Shown: positions 26,201 to 34,017 of the stretch, in pieces
How the letters are laid out: each line of letters starts with the position of its first letter
How positions within the stretch are numbered: position 1 is the first letter of the stretch
Origin: Flavobacteriales bacterium
GTDB taxonomy: Bacteria > Bacteroidota > Bacteroidia > CAIKAF01
Reading direction: 5' to 3'
NCBI GenBank assembly: GCA_022402535.1
Contig: JAKRSD010000015.1
Coordinates: forward strand, 42,870 to 106,869
Length of the DNA: 64,000 bases
Program-made: the position numbers and the translations under genes
The notes under the pieces: generated by a model
The model's input: the letters and a program-made list of their open reading frames with translations, nothing else
Told to the model about the DNA's origin: nothing
The model's database searches: none

Positions 26201-26665
26201 GATGACTGTGTGATAGATACTGATCTGGAAATATTAATTCCAGCCGATTATGTGGATAATATTCCCGAGCGTTTAAACTTATACAAGGAGTTGGATTCAC
26301 TTACTTCGGAAGAAGAACTTGATGCTTTTTCGCAACGATTGCATGACCGTTTCGGGAAAATTCCATCCCAAACGGAAGAGCTTATCCAGACCATGCATTT
26401 GCGCTTAATTGCCCGCCGCTGCGGAGTAGAAAAAATGGTTTTTAAAAAGAATACACTCATTTTACAATTTACTTCCAAAGCGGATTACTATAACAGTGCG
26501 GTATTCAGTCGGGTTTTGCAATACCTGCAAACCCATAAACGAGGCGAAATGAAACAGAAAAACGACCGCCTGCAGATTGTATTTAAGCCTGTGGAAACGG
26601 TTTCGGAATGTTTGGGGATTTTGTCTTCTATTCAAAAAGCAGAATTATTGCACGAAGAAAAGTAG
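23288..26665 (+). CDS. mfd: Transcription-repair coupling factor
   Basis: A 1125-residue DNA translocase that removes stalled RNA polymerase at lesions and recruits UvrA. The N-terminal UvrB-like domains are at 1-400. The RNA-polymerase interaction domain is at about 430-520 (LQPGDYITHIDHGIGVFAGL). The helicase core has Walker A GDVGFGKTEVA (about 591), DEEQ in VVDEEQKFG, motif III TATPIPRTL and motif VI in QLRGRVGRS. The C-terminal TRCF domain is at about 980-1090. Length and order fit the family. It follows the aldo/keto reductase by 9 bp and is followed by a non-coding AT-rich gap. Confidence 0.97.
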   Translation: MFSTPEDILKRFIGSETLRKGTQRLDHAQSTLHVKGITGSAGAFVVAAIHSITSQKLVVIFPDKEEAAYFFNDLEVLLPGKSILFFPASFRRVYQTEETDNANIMLRTEVLEKISENRADIIVTYPSAISEKVVTREKIAEVTLTLKKGEAVDLDFITDLLIEYNFEREDFVYEAGQFALRGGIVDVFSYAEELPYRIEFDGDKVYSIRTFKPEDQLSVKEFNEAKIIPNLENKQAQETRQGFFEFISEDTILVLSEPDRLTALVEDVFHKAEKEFQSLSGQVKRSEPADLFLSAAAYNQEIKPFRKLIYGNYSGPADEYLHLSCEPQPVINKNFDLLYQLLESQAEKGCVNYILSDAEKQFERLSAIFDDLHKSQKTTEQDSFHQVFVPVLGSLQDGFICQELEIACFCDHRIFERYRRFKLKSQFTKDQAITLKELGSLQPGDYITHIDHGIGVFAGLEKTEVNGKIQEAVKLVYKDKDVLYVSIHSLHRIAKYTGKEGTAPSLHKLGGTAWAATKAKTKKRIRELAFDLIKLYAKRKAEKGFAYHPDTYLQHELEASFIYEDTPDQNKATRDVKTDMEKPWPMDRLVCGDVGFGKTEVAIRAAFKAATDGKQVAVLVPTTILALQHFKTFSSRLKEFPVTVDYINRFKSAKAQKETLEKLANGKVDIIIGTHRLVGKDVQFKDLGLLVVDEEQKFGVNVKDKLKTLKANVDSLTLTATPIPRTLQFSLMGARDLSIIRTPPPNRYPIVTELLTFNEEAIRDAVHYEISRNGQVFFIHNRVNDIKDIAGMVQRLVPQAKIRVAHGQMGGEELEEVMLEFIEGEFDVLVSTAIVEAGLDVPNANTIIINQAQNFGLSDLHQLRGRVGRSNKKAFCYLITPPLTVLTEEARKRMKAIVEFSELGSGFNISMRDLDIRGAGDLLGGEQSGFINDIGYETYQRILNETIAELKENEFAELFHEENNREGKEWTDDCVIDTDLEILIPADYVDNIPERLNLYKELDSLTSEEELDAFSQRLHDRFGKIPSQTEELIQTMHLRLIARRCGVEKMVFKKNTLILQFTSKADYYNSAVFSRVLQYLQTHKRGEMKQKNDRLQIVFKPVETVSECLGILSSIQKAELLHEEK

Positions 26666-26689
26666 ATGTGAAATGTTAAATTTTCACAT
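26666..26689 (+). terminator. Weak hairpin after mfd
   Basis: ATGTGAAA and TTTCACAT form an 8-bp stem with an 8-base loop directly after the stop codon; the following T-run is poor. The rest of 26690-26830 is AT-rich with no gene seen. Confidence 0.4.
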
Positions 26690-26833
26690 TTCGTAAAAAT
26701 ATTTTACATCAAAATTTTCGCTTTGTTGATTTATCATTTTACTGATAAATAGCATATTGTGCTGTATATTATTATTTAATATTATAATGTATTGATATAT
26801 AATTATATATAAATTATTTCAGGGGTAAAATAG

Positions 26834-26865
26834 TTGCCTCTTCGAATAATTTGTCTTTACCTTTG
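26834..26865 (+). promoter_or_regulatory. Promoter of the three-gene AT-rich operon
   Basis: TTG (26834-26836), 21 bp, then TACCTTTG (26858-26865), 28 bp before the ATG at 26894. Confidence 0.7.
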
Positions 26866-26893
26866 TGGCATAATTAATCCCAATAAATAAAAA

Positions 26894-27607
26894 ATGAAAA
26901 AAGAAATTATTGTATTAAACCCTTCAAATGATGGTAAATTAAATGAATTTAAAAAGTTAATTCAGGGCTTAACGGCTAATGAGAATGTTGAAGAGTATTT
27001 TGACAAAATAGCTGAATTGCTTATGAATTCAATTTGCTTAGAAGTAGGAAGAAGTCTTTACAGAATAATTGAAATTGAATTTTATTATAATGACAAAAAT
27101 GGGCATAATGACCCTTATGTTCATAATGATGATATGCAGCTTTCAGCAGGTATGTGGTATTTTAACGGAATGGGACTAGATATTACAATAGGTGGAGATA
27201 ATGTTTTTGGTGGGATATTAATCAGAGGGATAAGAACAATAGAAGAAAAGCCAAAATATATCAGTGGTCCTTCAAATGTGCTCAAAGAATTATTTTCCAA
27301 GATAGGAGATGTTTTTTCTTTCGAAAAAATGGAAGGCGGATTGATGGGAATGGCTTTAAGGGAAGTTGATTCAAATGATTTTAAATATGAAGCTACTAAG
27401 CTTTTTAAATCTAAACGTATTGGTTTAACAAGAAAGCCAGAGGATGTTAAAGGATTTATCGATTTCTCTTACAGATATTTAGTAGATGTGGATAGGGGTC
27501 ATAAATTTAAGGATAAAACTAAGGTTGTATTGGAATTGTTTAATCAGAAGAAAATTGATAATCCCGAACTTATAAATAAGATTATGGGATACAAAGTGAT
27601 AAAATGA
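26894..27607 (+). CDS. Unknown protein with alkyladenine-DNA-glycosylase-like motifs
   Basis: A 237-residue AT-rich gene product. Residues 56-112 follow the motif order of alkyladenine DNA glycosylases (AAG/MPG): RIIEIEFYY (57-65) beside the AAG pattern RIVETEAY, DPYVH (73-77) beside DxxxH, GMWYF (86-90) beside GTLYVY, GLDITIG (94-100), and GGILIRGI (106-113) beside the LLRAL strand. On this reading Glu62 is the catalytic acid and Tyr64 and His77 the pocket residues. The rest of the protein is unlike AAG, so the match is remote and found by eye only. Its stop overlaps the next ATG (ATGA). Function in DNA repair or base or nucleoside handling is inference. Confidence 0.6.
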   Translation: MKKEIIVLNPSNDGKLNEFKKLIQGLTANENVEEYFDKIAELLMNSICLEVGRSLYRIIEIEFYYNDKNGHNDPYVHNDDMQLSAGMWYFNGMGLDITIGGDNVFGGILIRGIRTIEEKPKYISGPSNVLKELFSKIGDVFSFEKMEGGLMGMALREVDSNDFKYEATKLFKSKRIGLTRKPEDVKGFIDFSYRYLVDVDRGHKFKDKTKVVLELFNQKKIDNPELINKIMGYKVIK

Positions 27608-28443
27608 TTCCCGACTCCCAAACCAATTTTCTTTACCTAGCGGATACACTTCCCGAATTTTATCCCACATTTTTTAAACGGTTTAAACAGATTCTTGAGC
27701 AATCCAACACGCCTTTTGCGTTCATTCCCAAAACAAAAGATGTGTGGGCGGTAGATTATATGCCTATTCAAACAGATGATGAACAATTTGTTCAGTTTGA
27801 ATATAATCCATCCTATCTAAAAGGAATGCTCCAATACCGTTCAGATGTGGATACAATTTGTGAATCTTTATCGCTGAGAACGACAAAATGCCCGATTATT
27901 TTAGACGGTGGAAATGTCATTCATTCTCAAAATAAAGTGATTATTACGGAACGGGTGTTTAGAGATAATCCTCATTTTACGAAGAAAAAACTTACCTCGT
28001 TGTTATATGAATATTTAAAAGTTGACAGCATTTATTTCATTCTCGAATTACCCGATGATTTTACGGGACATGCAGATGGCATGATACTGTTTTTAGATGA
28101 ACACACCCTTTTGGTGAATGATTTTAAAGACGAGTCCATTTCTTTTCAAAAAGATTTTGAAAATGCAGTAAGAAAAATAAACATAGATTGGATTACTGTA
28201 CCCAGAAATATACTGAGTAATACAAATCTGATGCAGGCAAATGGTGAATACATAAACTATCTGCATATGAAAAACTTCGTTTTTATTCCTGTTTATAATT
28301 TGCCTGAAGATGACTTAGCATTCAATCTGTTTGATAAACATTTTACTCATTATAATATAATTCCAATTGATTGTAATGAAATAGCCAACGACGGAGGTGT
28401 ATTGAACTGTATTTCTTGGAACATTAAATTAAATACTATATGA
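27604..28443 (+). CDS. Agmatine deiminase-like (peptidyl-arginine deiminase family) protein
   Basis: A 279-residue guanidine-modifying enzyme. Motifs in order are KDVWAVDYMP (45-54, substrate Asp51), LDGGNVIH (100-107), GHADGMI (155-161, catalytic His156 and Asp158) and NDGGVLNCISW (262-272, nucleophile Cys269). These are the active-site elements of agmatine deiminase (AguA) and of the Porphyromonas-type PAD family. It is shorter than AguA (about 370), and the usual TRDxGP reads VDYMPIQ, so the substrate may differ. The start overlaps the upstream stop as ATGA, and its stop overlaps the phosphatase start in the same way. The product is probably cytoplasmic; no signal peptide is seen. Confidence 0.8.
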   Translation: MIPDSQTNFLYLADTLPEFYPTFFKRFKQILEQSNTPFAFIPKTKDVWAVDYMPIQTDDEQFVQFEYNPSYLKGMLQYRSDVDTICESLSLRTTKCPIILDGGNVIHSQNKVIITERVFRDNPHFTKKKLTSLLYEYLKVDSIYFILELPDDFTGHADGMILFLDEHTLLVNDFKDESISFQKDFENAVRKINIDWITVPRNILSNTNLMQANGEYINYLHMKNFVFIPVYNLPEDDLAFNLFDKHFTHYNIIPIDCNEIANDGGVLNCISWNIKLNTI

Positions 28444-29087
28444 AACCCAAACGAATTATTTTAATCAGACACGGCGAATCAGAAGGAAATGTAAACAGAC
28501 ATGCCTATGAAACAATTCCCGACTATAAACTGAATTTAACAGAAAATGGAATAAATCAAGCATTTGCCTGCGGAGCAGATTTGCGAAAAATCACCGGAAA
28601 TGAGTCGTGTTTTTTCTATGTTTCTCCTTTGTGGAGAACCCGGCAGACTTTTCAAGAAATCATAAAGTCCTTTGACCCGGTTTCCATTATTTCAAGGGAG
28701 GAACCTCGCATTCGCGAACAGGAGTGGGGTCATTTGAAAAACATAGATGAATGTAAACGAATAGATGCGGAACGAGACCATTACGGTACTTTTTATTACA
28801 GAATTCCCGATGGAGAATCCGCTGCAGATGTGTATGACCGTGTCAGCGATTTTTTCGGCACGTTACACCGAGATTTTGAAAAGCCGGATTTCCCCGAGAA
28901 TTGCATTATTGTAACGCATGGAATGACATTACGTTTGTTTTTGATGAAATGGTTTCATTGGACTGTTGAAGAATTTGAAAGGCTCAAAAACCCTAAAAAT
29001 TGCTCTATCATAATTATAGAAAATATCGGGAATGGGAAGTATACAATGCTTTCACAATTGGAAACTCATTCTCCGCAGAATCATTAG
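28440..29087 (+). CDS. Histidine phosphatase (phosphoglycerate mutase-like)
   Basis: A 215-residue member of the histidine phosphatase superfamily. The RHG motif is IRHGESEGN (R10-H11-G12) with phospho-acceptor His11. The second catalytic His is His160 in VTHGMTLRLF. The acidic residue region is REEPRIREQEWG. It is the last gene of a three-gene set joined by ATGA overlaps, so it probably acts with the deiminase-like and glycosylase-like proteins. It is longer than the 2H mutase CobC type and lacks features of true phosphoglycerate mutase; the substrate is unknown. Confidence 0.82.
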   Translation: MKPKRIILIRHGESEGNVNRHAYETIPDYKLNLTENGINQAFACGADLRKITGNESCFFYVSPLWRTRQTFQEIIKSFDPVSIISREEPRIREQEWGHLKNIDECKRIDAERDHYGTFYYRIPDGESAADVYDRVSDFFGTLHRDFEKPDFPENCIIVTHGMTLRLFLMKWFHWTVEEFERLKNPKNCSIIIIENIGNGKYTMLSQLETHSPQNH

Positions 29088-29209
29088 TGGCTTTTATCGT
29101 TCACACAGATGTATATCCTATAAGGTCAGTTATCCAATTTGTATTTGATATTGGCTTCCAGTCTTTTTTCTGGTAAAAAAGCTTACATTCGGCTAATTGA
29201 TTATATACC

Positions 29210-30700
29210 ATGTCTTCTAAATACATTTTAGCCCTAGATCAGGGAACCACGAGTTCGCGCAGTGTGTTGTTCGATGCCGATTACAATGTGATTGAAACGG
29301 CACAGAAGGAATTTACCCAATATTTTCCCAAGCCGGGTTGGGTAGAACATGACCCGCTCGAAATATGGGAAACCCAACTCTTCACGGCCCGCGAAGTCCT
29401 CCGGAAATCGGGATTGAATCCTTCGCAGATTAAAGCCATTGGCATTACCAACCAACGCGAAACGACGGTGGTTTGGAACCGGCACACGGGTAAACCCTAT
29501 GGGCATGCCTTGGTTTGGCAGGATCGCCGCACGGCTTCCATCTGTGAGGAACTGAAAAAGGGCGGACATGAAACCGAAATCAGGGAAAAAACCGGCCTGA
29601 TTGCCGATTCGTATTTTTCGGGAACCAAACTGCATTGGATACTCCAACATGTGGAAGGCGCCAAAGAAGCAGCCCAAAAAGGGGAGGTATTGTTCGGCAC
29701 GATAGATTGTTGGCTGTTATGGAATTTAACCGGCGGGAAAGTACATGCCACCGAAGTGTCCAATGCTTCGCGGACCATGTTATATAACATTCATACCCTT
29801 TCGTGGGATGAATCCCTGTGCACTATATTGCAGATTCCGGTCTCGGTTTTACCGGCGGTGTATGATTCAGCGCATGCTTTTGGAAAAACGGAAGTTTCCC
29901 TTTTCGGAGCAGAAATTCCCATTACGGGAATTTTGGGTGATCAGCAGGCGGCCCTTTTCGGACAGGGCTGTTATGAACCCGGCATGGTAAAAAACACCTA
30001 TGGAACCGGATGTTTTATGCTGATGAATACGGGCAATCAGTCTATTCAGTCTAAACATGGCATGTTGACCACACTTGCCTGGAAAATAGGCAACGAAACC
30101 CGCTATGCACTTGAAGGCAGCATATTTATTGCCGGTGCGGCCATTCAATGGTTGCGCGACGGACTTCGGTTTTTTGAAAAAGCATCCCAATCCGAAGAAT
30201 TTGCCATGCGCGTTCCTGATTCAGGCGGTGTATATGTCGTGCCTGCGTTTGCAGGGTTGGGTGCTCCTTATTGGGATATGTATGCACGCGGCGGCATTTT
30301 GGGCCTTACCCGCGGCACAACCGCCGAACATATTACCCGGGCCACCCTGGAATCATTGGCTTATCAGACCAAAGATATATTGGATGCTATGCAGCAGGAT
30401 TCGGGCATTACATTGCAGACCCTGCGGGTAGATGGAGGCGCCACACTGAATGATTTTTTGATGCAGTTTCAGGCCGATATGGTTCAGGTACCCGTGCACA
30501 GGGCTTCCATGGTGGAAACTACCGTATTGGGTGCGGCGCATATGGCGGCTGTTCAGGCGGGTATTAATTCGCTGGAAGCCATTAATCGAAACGGAAGATT
30601 CCGCGTGTTTTTACCCCATGAAGACAAAGAAAAATCCGCTGAGAAATATGCCGGCTGGCAAAAGGCCGTGCAGCGCTGTATGAAGTGGGAAGAGGAATAA
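29210..30700 (+). CDS. glpK: Glycerol kinase
   Basis: A 496-residue FGGY-family kinase that makes sn-glycerol-3-phosphate from glycerol and ATP. The ATP-binding start is LALDQGTTSSRSVLFD; NQRETTVVWNRHTGKPYGHA and ALVWQDRRTA form the glycerol site; ILGDQQAALFGQGC and LRVDGGATLNDFLMQFQAD are further family signatures. Length and motifs fit GlpK fully. The upstream gap 29088-29209 has TACATTCG at about 29184, one mismatch from the -7 consensus. The glpD gene lies 1.7 kb downstream on the same strand, separated by three unrelated genes. Confidence 0.96.
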   Translation: MSSKYILALDQGTTSSRSVLFDADYNVIETAQKEFTQYFPKPGWVEHDPLEIWETQLFTAREVLRKSGLNPSQIKAIGITNQRETTVVWNRHTGKPYGHALVWQDRRTASICEELKKGGHETEIREKTGLIADSYFSGTKLHWILQHVEGAKEAAQKGEVLFGTIDCWLLWNLTGGKVHATEVSNASRTMLYNIHTLSWDESLCTILQIPVSVLPAVYDSAHAFGKTEVSLFGAEIPITGILGDQQAALFGQGCYEPGMVKNTYGTGCFMLMNTGNQSIQSKHGMLTTLAWKIGNETRYALEGSIFIAGAAIQWLRDGLRFFEKASQSEEFAMRVPDSGGVYVVPAFAGLGAPYWDMYARGGILGLTRGTTAEHITRATLESLAYQTKDILDAMQQDSGITLQTLRVDGGATLNDFLMQFQADMVQVPVHRASMVETTVLGAAHMAAVQAGINSLEAINRNGRFRVFLPHEDKEKSAEKYAGWQKAVQRCMKWEEE

Positions 30701-30727
30701 TAAATGTAATCCCTAATAATTAAGGTA

Positions 30728-31375
30728 ATGGAAAATAAACCCAATTTTTTTATATACTCTGAAAATAAATTTTCTTACACCGCAGCCTCTTTAATTGCAT
30801 TTGGTTATGATGTATATAGAAATAGTAAGATAATAAAAGATTTTGGTAAGCTTAAAAAAATCACTCATGATTTAAATATCAGTCCTCATTCAACGGATTC
30901 TCATAAGTTAATTCAAGAATTTATGTTTGAATATTTAATAGATTCAATTCGAATTCTCATTTTTTTTGAAAACTATATGAAAGCTCGTCTAATTTATAAA
31001 GGTTTTATTGTTCACTTGATTAAAGATGAAGATCCATTCAAGAAATTAAGAAAAAAACAATTCAAAGAACCTGTATTATATGGTGAAATTCAGGTAATTG
31101 AGCCTTTTATCATGGAAAGTGGCGAGTTTCATACTAATAGTTGTTTATCAGATAAAACTTTAGGGATGTCTATTTTATTGAAAAGTGGCTATACTATGCA
31201 TTATAATATAGATTTTAATCTTTTAAAATTTATAGGTGAATTAAACAAGTATAGGAATAGACTTCATTTTTCAGATAAGTATGAACTAACTTTAAATCAA
31301 GAGTTTTTAAAGAACTTAAGTGAGTTAATAGTATTTGTAAACAAAGTTATGCTACAATTACAAAAGAAGCCGTAA
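30728..31375 (+). CDS. AT-rich protein of unknown function, possible HEPN-like motif
   Basis: A 215-residue predicted soluble, mostly helical protein. No family is recognised with confidence. Residues near 176-184 read KYRNRLHF, which resembles the RN-x-x-H-type signature of HEPN domains, and the N-terminal half is rich in aromatic helices (SFMFEYLIDSIRI-like pattern). HEPN proteins often act as RNases or in phage defence, but the motif is short and could be chance. The gene is much more AT-rich than the glycerol genes on either side and begins 27 bp after glpK with no clear promoter, which suggests recent insertion. Confidence 0.55.
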   Translation: MENKPNFFIYSENKFSYTAASLIAFGYDVYRNSKIIKDFGKLKKITHDLNISPHSTDSHKLIQEFMFEYLIDSIRILIFFENYMKARLIYKGFIVHLIKDEDPFKKLRKKQFKEPVLYGEIQVIEPFIMESGEFHTNSCLSDKTLGMSILLKSGYTMHYNIDFNLLKFIGELNKYRNRLHFSDKYELTLNQEFLKNLSELIVFVNKVMLQLQKKP

Positions 31376-31379
31376 TTGT

Positions 31380-31931
31380 TTAAACATCCATAAGCCTTCT
31401 TTTAACCTGAAAGTGCGGTTTGTATTCGGGGCGGATATCTTCATTTTCCAGTAACCAGCCCATCATCATGGATTCCGGAATATGTACTTTTTCTACCGGT
31501 TTAAACGTGCCGAAAACGCGGTCCCAAAGTCGGGTGGTAACCCCATAATTGGATTTTGGATTATGAAAGTGATGATAAAAGTGATGTTTGCGCAAGATGA
31601 TGAAAATGTGGGCGACGGGTTTACGCGAATGATAACGAAAATGGGTAAGTTCATAAAGCAGCGCCATACCCAGAAAACCCGTCAGGAAAGGAATAACCAC
31701 TTTTAAGGGTAAAAACAGACTGCCCAAAAATGTAAACACGGAAAATAATACGGCCAAAAGCACGATTTTTTTTGAAACGGGGGCAAAATAATTAAATAGG
31801 GCATGGTGCAGGGTATGTTCTTTTTTGAAGAAGTTTTTCCCCTCTGCTTCGTGTCCCAAAAACCGGTGTAATAAATACTCCATAAACGTCCAAAGAAGTA
31901 AACCGGCGGCTAAGCTGAATAATATGATCAT
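31380..31931 (-). CDS. Sterol desaturase / fatty acid hydroxylase family membrane protein
   Basis: A 183-residue integral membrane di-iron oxygenase. Four histidine clusters are seen: HRFLGH, HTLHH, HFRYH and HHFYHHFH, placed between two hydrophobic hairpins as in fatty acid 2-hydroxylases and beta-carotene/sterol hydroxylases. It ends 4 bp from the convergent AT-rich gene. The likely reaction is hydroxylation of a membrane fatty acyl chain or sphingolipid; Bacteroidota often make sphingolipids, but the substrate cannot be read from the sequence. The length is near the minimal core of the family. Confidence 0.82.
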   Translation of the reverse strand: MIILFSLAAGLLLWTFMEYLLHRFLGHEAEGKNFFKKEHTLHHALFNYFAPVSKKIVLLAVLFSVFTFLGSLFLPLKVVIPFLTGFLGMALLYELTHFRYHSRKPVAHIFIILRKHHFYHHFHNPKSNYGVTTRLWDRVFGTFKPVEKVHIPESMMMGWLLENEDIRPEYKPHFQVKRRLMDV

Positions 31932-32027
31932 GGTGCAGGATGTTAAAATTTGACTTAAAATTAATCAACCCCCGGGCACTTTTTTTACCTTAACACACAT
32001 TTAACCGCTTATCAGACGTTAAAGGGA

Positions 32028-32297
32028 ATGTATAATAAAATGGTATCAATAATGAGAAATAGTATGCTGACCGTTTTTTTGATTTCGGGAATGCTGTTTT
32101 CCTGCAAATCCGATTGCGAACCGGGGCCGGATCCCACCTGTGCCGATGCCGTTCCGGTGGGTGAACTCTGCCAGGCGTATTTTCAACGCTGGTTTTTCAG
32201 CACCGAAACTAAGTCCTGTTCGCAGATCAGTTATTCGGGTTGCAGTCAGAAAGGTTTCGCCACCAAAGCGGAATGCGAAGCCTGCAGTTGTAACTAG
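32028..32297 (+). CDS. Small lipoprotein with Kunitz/BPTI-like cysteine pattern
   Basis: A 89-residue protein. A lipoprotein signal ends in GMLFSC, the Cys being the lipid site. After it, the domain has Cys spacing C-x9-C-x15-C-x7-C-x10-C-x2-C with FFSTETKSC and SYSGC, close to the Kunitz/BPTI layout C-x8-C-x15-C-x7-C-x12-C-x3-C. Kunitz domains inhibit serine proteases by a loop after the second Cys. The start could also be the ATG at 32040 or 32052, which gives a cleaner signal peptide. A TACCTTAA at 31988 is a weak -7. It lies between a hydroxylase and glpD with no visible link. Inhibitor function is inference. Confidence 0.7.
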   Translation: MYNKMVSIMRNSMLTVFLISGMLFSCKSDCEPGPDPTCADAVPVGELCQAYFQRWFFSTETKSCSQISYSGCSQKGFATKAECEACSCN

Positions 32298-32315
32298 AGA
32301 GCATACTTTCGTAAA

Positions 32316-32347
32316 CTCTATAATTCTACCTTTGTTTACTTATAGAG
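32316..32347 (+). promoter_or_regulatory. glpD -7 element framed by a palindrome
   Basis: TACCTTTG (32327-32334) fits the -7 consensus. CTCTATAA (32316-32323) and TTATAGAG (32340-32347) form an 8-bp inverted repeat around it, so a repressor bound there would block the promoter. No such palindrome is seen before glpK. Confidence 0.5.
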
Positions 32348-32361
32348 AAACACGATAGAAT

Positions 32362-34008
32362 ATGTCATTACCCACGGCAGCAGCACTCAGAAGCCGGAAA
32401 CTTGCGGAAATTCAAAATACAACTTACGACCTGCTGATTATCGGTGGAGGAATTACCGGTGCCGGTATTGCCTTGGATGCCTCCTCGCGGGGGCTGAAAA
32501 CCCTGCTGATAGAAAAGAATGACTTTGCATCGGGAACCAGCAGCAAAAGTACCAAACTCATCCACGGCGGCCTTCGCTATCTGAAAAATTTTGAATTCGG
32601 GCTGGTGCGCGAAGTGGGGCACGAACGGGCTATCGTATGGAAAAACGCTCCCCATCTGGTTCATCCCGAAAAAATGCTGTTGCCGATAGTAGAAGGGGGT
32701 TCTTTATCCAAATTAGGCGCTTCGGTGGGCATTTATCTATATGATTACCTCGCCGGAGTGAAAGCCTCCGAACGACGGAAAATGCTTTCTGCCGAAGAAA
32801 CGGCCAAAACAGAACCGTTCTTAAACAAACAGATACTCAAAGGTGGGGCTTTATACACGGAATATCGCACGGATGACGCCCGGCTTACGGTTGAAATTTT
32901 AAAAACTGCCGAACGTTTTGGGGCTACGGTGATTAATTATGCCAAAGCCGAAAAACCCGTGTATCAAGGAAAAAAAATAGGAGGTTTTGAAATCCGGGAC
33001 GAGCTGACCGGCGATACATTTTCGGTGAAAGCCTCCGGAGTCATTAATGCCGCGGGCCCCTGGGTAGATGAAATCCGCAAAGCGGATGGTTCATTATCGG
33101 GTAAATACCTTAAACTTTCTAAAGGGGTGCATCTGGTTTTTCCGTTCAAAAAGTTGCCGGTAAATCAATCCCTTTATTTTGATGTGAAAGGCGATAAAGG
33201 GCGCATGATCTTTTTAATTCCCCGCGGAAGGGCCGTGTATGCGGGCACTACGGATACGTTTTACGATTATGCCGATAATCCGAATGTTACCCAAGAGGAT
33301 GTGTGTTATATTTTGGATGCGGTGAATGCGCTTTTCCCCGAGGCCAAACTGACGGAAAACGATGTGGAATCTACCTGGAGTGGGGTAAGACCCTTGATTA
33401 TGGAAGAAGGAAAATCGGCTTCCGAGTTGTCCCGAAAAGATGAATTGTTTGTTTCAGAAACCGGAATGATAACCATTGCCGGCGGCAAACTGACGGGCTA
33501 CCGGCAGATGGCCCGAAAAAGTGTGGATACATTTTTACGTAATACCCCTGAATTGCAGGCAAAATGCAAACCTTGTTTTACTGAAACCATTAAACTGGCG
33601 GGTGCCGGTTTTGAATCTAAAACACAATTTCTGCAAACGTTAAAAGATTCTGCGGGGCAGATTCCGGGTTCGCTTTTGGTGTTGGAATCGTTGTTTGATA
33701 AATACGGTTCCGAAACGGATGTAATCCTGAATATGGCGTATGATATCTATTCAGAAAACCGTACATTGGAAAACCCGCTGGTTTTAGCTGAATTGTTATA
33801 TACCATTCAGCACGAATGGGTGGTAAAACCTTCCGATTTTTATAATCGTCGTACGGGTTTGTTATATTTTAACCGTCCCAAAGTGACTGAAACGGCCCGT
33901 TTGATAGACGCTCATTTTGCTGAATGGAGCGGATTTTCTCCGACACAATGGGCAGAATTCAACAAGCAGTGGAATCATGAATACAACGAAGTGCTAAATT
34001 TTCAATAA
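32362..34008 (+). CDS. glpD: Glycerol-3-phosphate dehydrogenase, FAD-dependent
   Basis: A 548-residue membrane-associated flavoenzyme that oxidises glycerol-3-phosphate to dihydroxyacetone phosphate and passes electrons to quinone. The FAD-binding motif is LLIIGGGITGAGIALDA (from about 24). The family signatures SGTSSKSTKLIHGGLRYL and INAAGPWVDEIR are present, as is the C-terminal domain with HEWVVKPSDFYNRRTGLLYF. It lies 1.7 kb after glpK, completing the glycerol route in this window. A membrane protein gene with GTG start follows after 9 bp. Confidence 0.95.
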   Translation: MSLPTAAALRSRKLAEIQNTTYDLLIIGGGITGAGIALDASSRGLKTLLIEKNDFASGTSSKSTKLIHGGLRYLKNFEFGLVREVGHERAIVWKNAPHLVHPEKMLLPIVEGGSLSKLGASVGIYLYDYLAGVKASERRKMLSAEETAKTEPFLNKQILKGGALYTEYRTDDARLTVEILKTAERFGATVINYAKAEKPVYQGKKIGGFEIRDELTGDTFSVKASGVINAAGPWVDEIRKADGSLSGKYLKLSKGVHLVFPFKKLPVNQSLYFDVKGDKGRMIFLIPRGRAVYAGTTDTFYDYADNPNVTQEDVCYILDAVNALFPEAKLTENDVESTWSGVRPLIMEEGKSASELSRKDELFVSETGMITIAGGKLTGYRQMARKSVDTFLRNTPELQAKCKPCFTETIKLAGAGFESKTQFLQTLKDSAGQIPGSLLVLESLFDKYGSETDVILNMAYDIYSENRTLENPLVLAELLYTIQHEWVVKPSDFYNRRTGLLYFNRPKVTETARLIDAHFAEWSGFSPTQWAEFNKQWNHEYNEVLNFQ

Positions 34009-34017
34009 CTTAACGCC

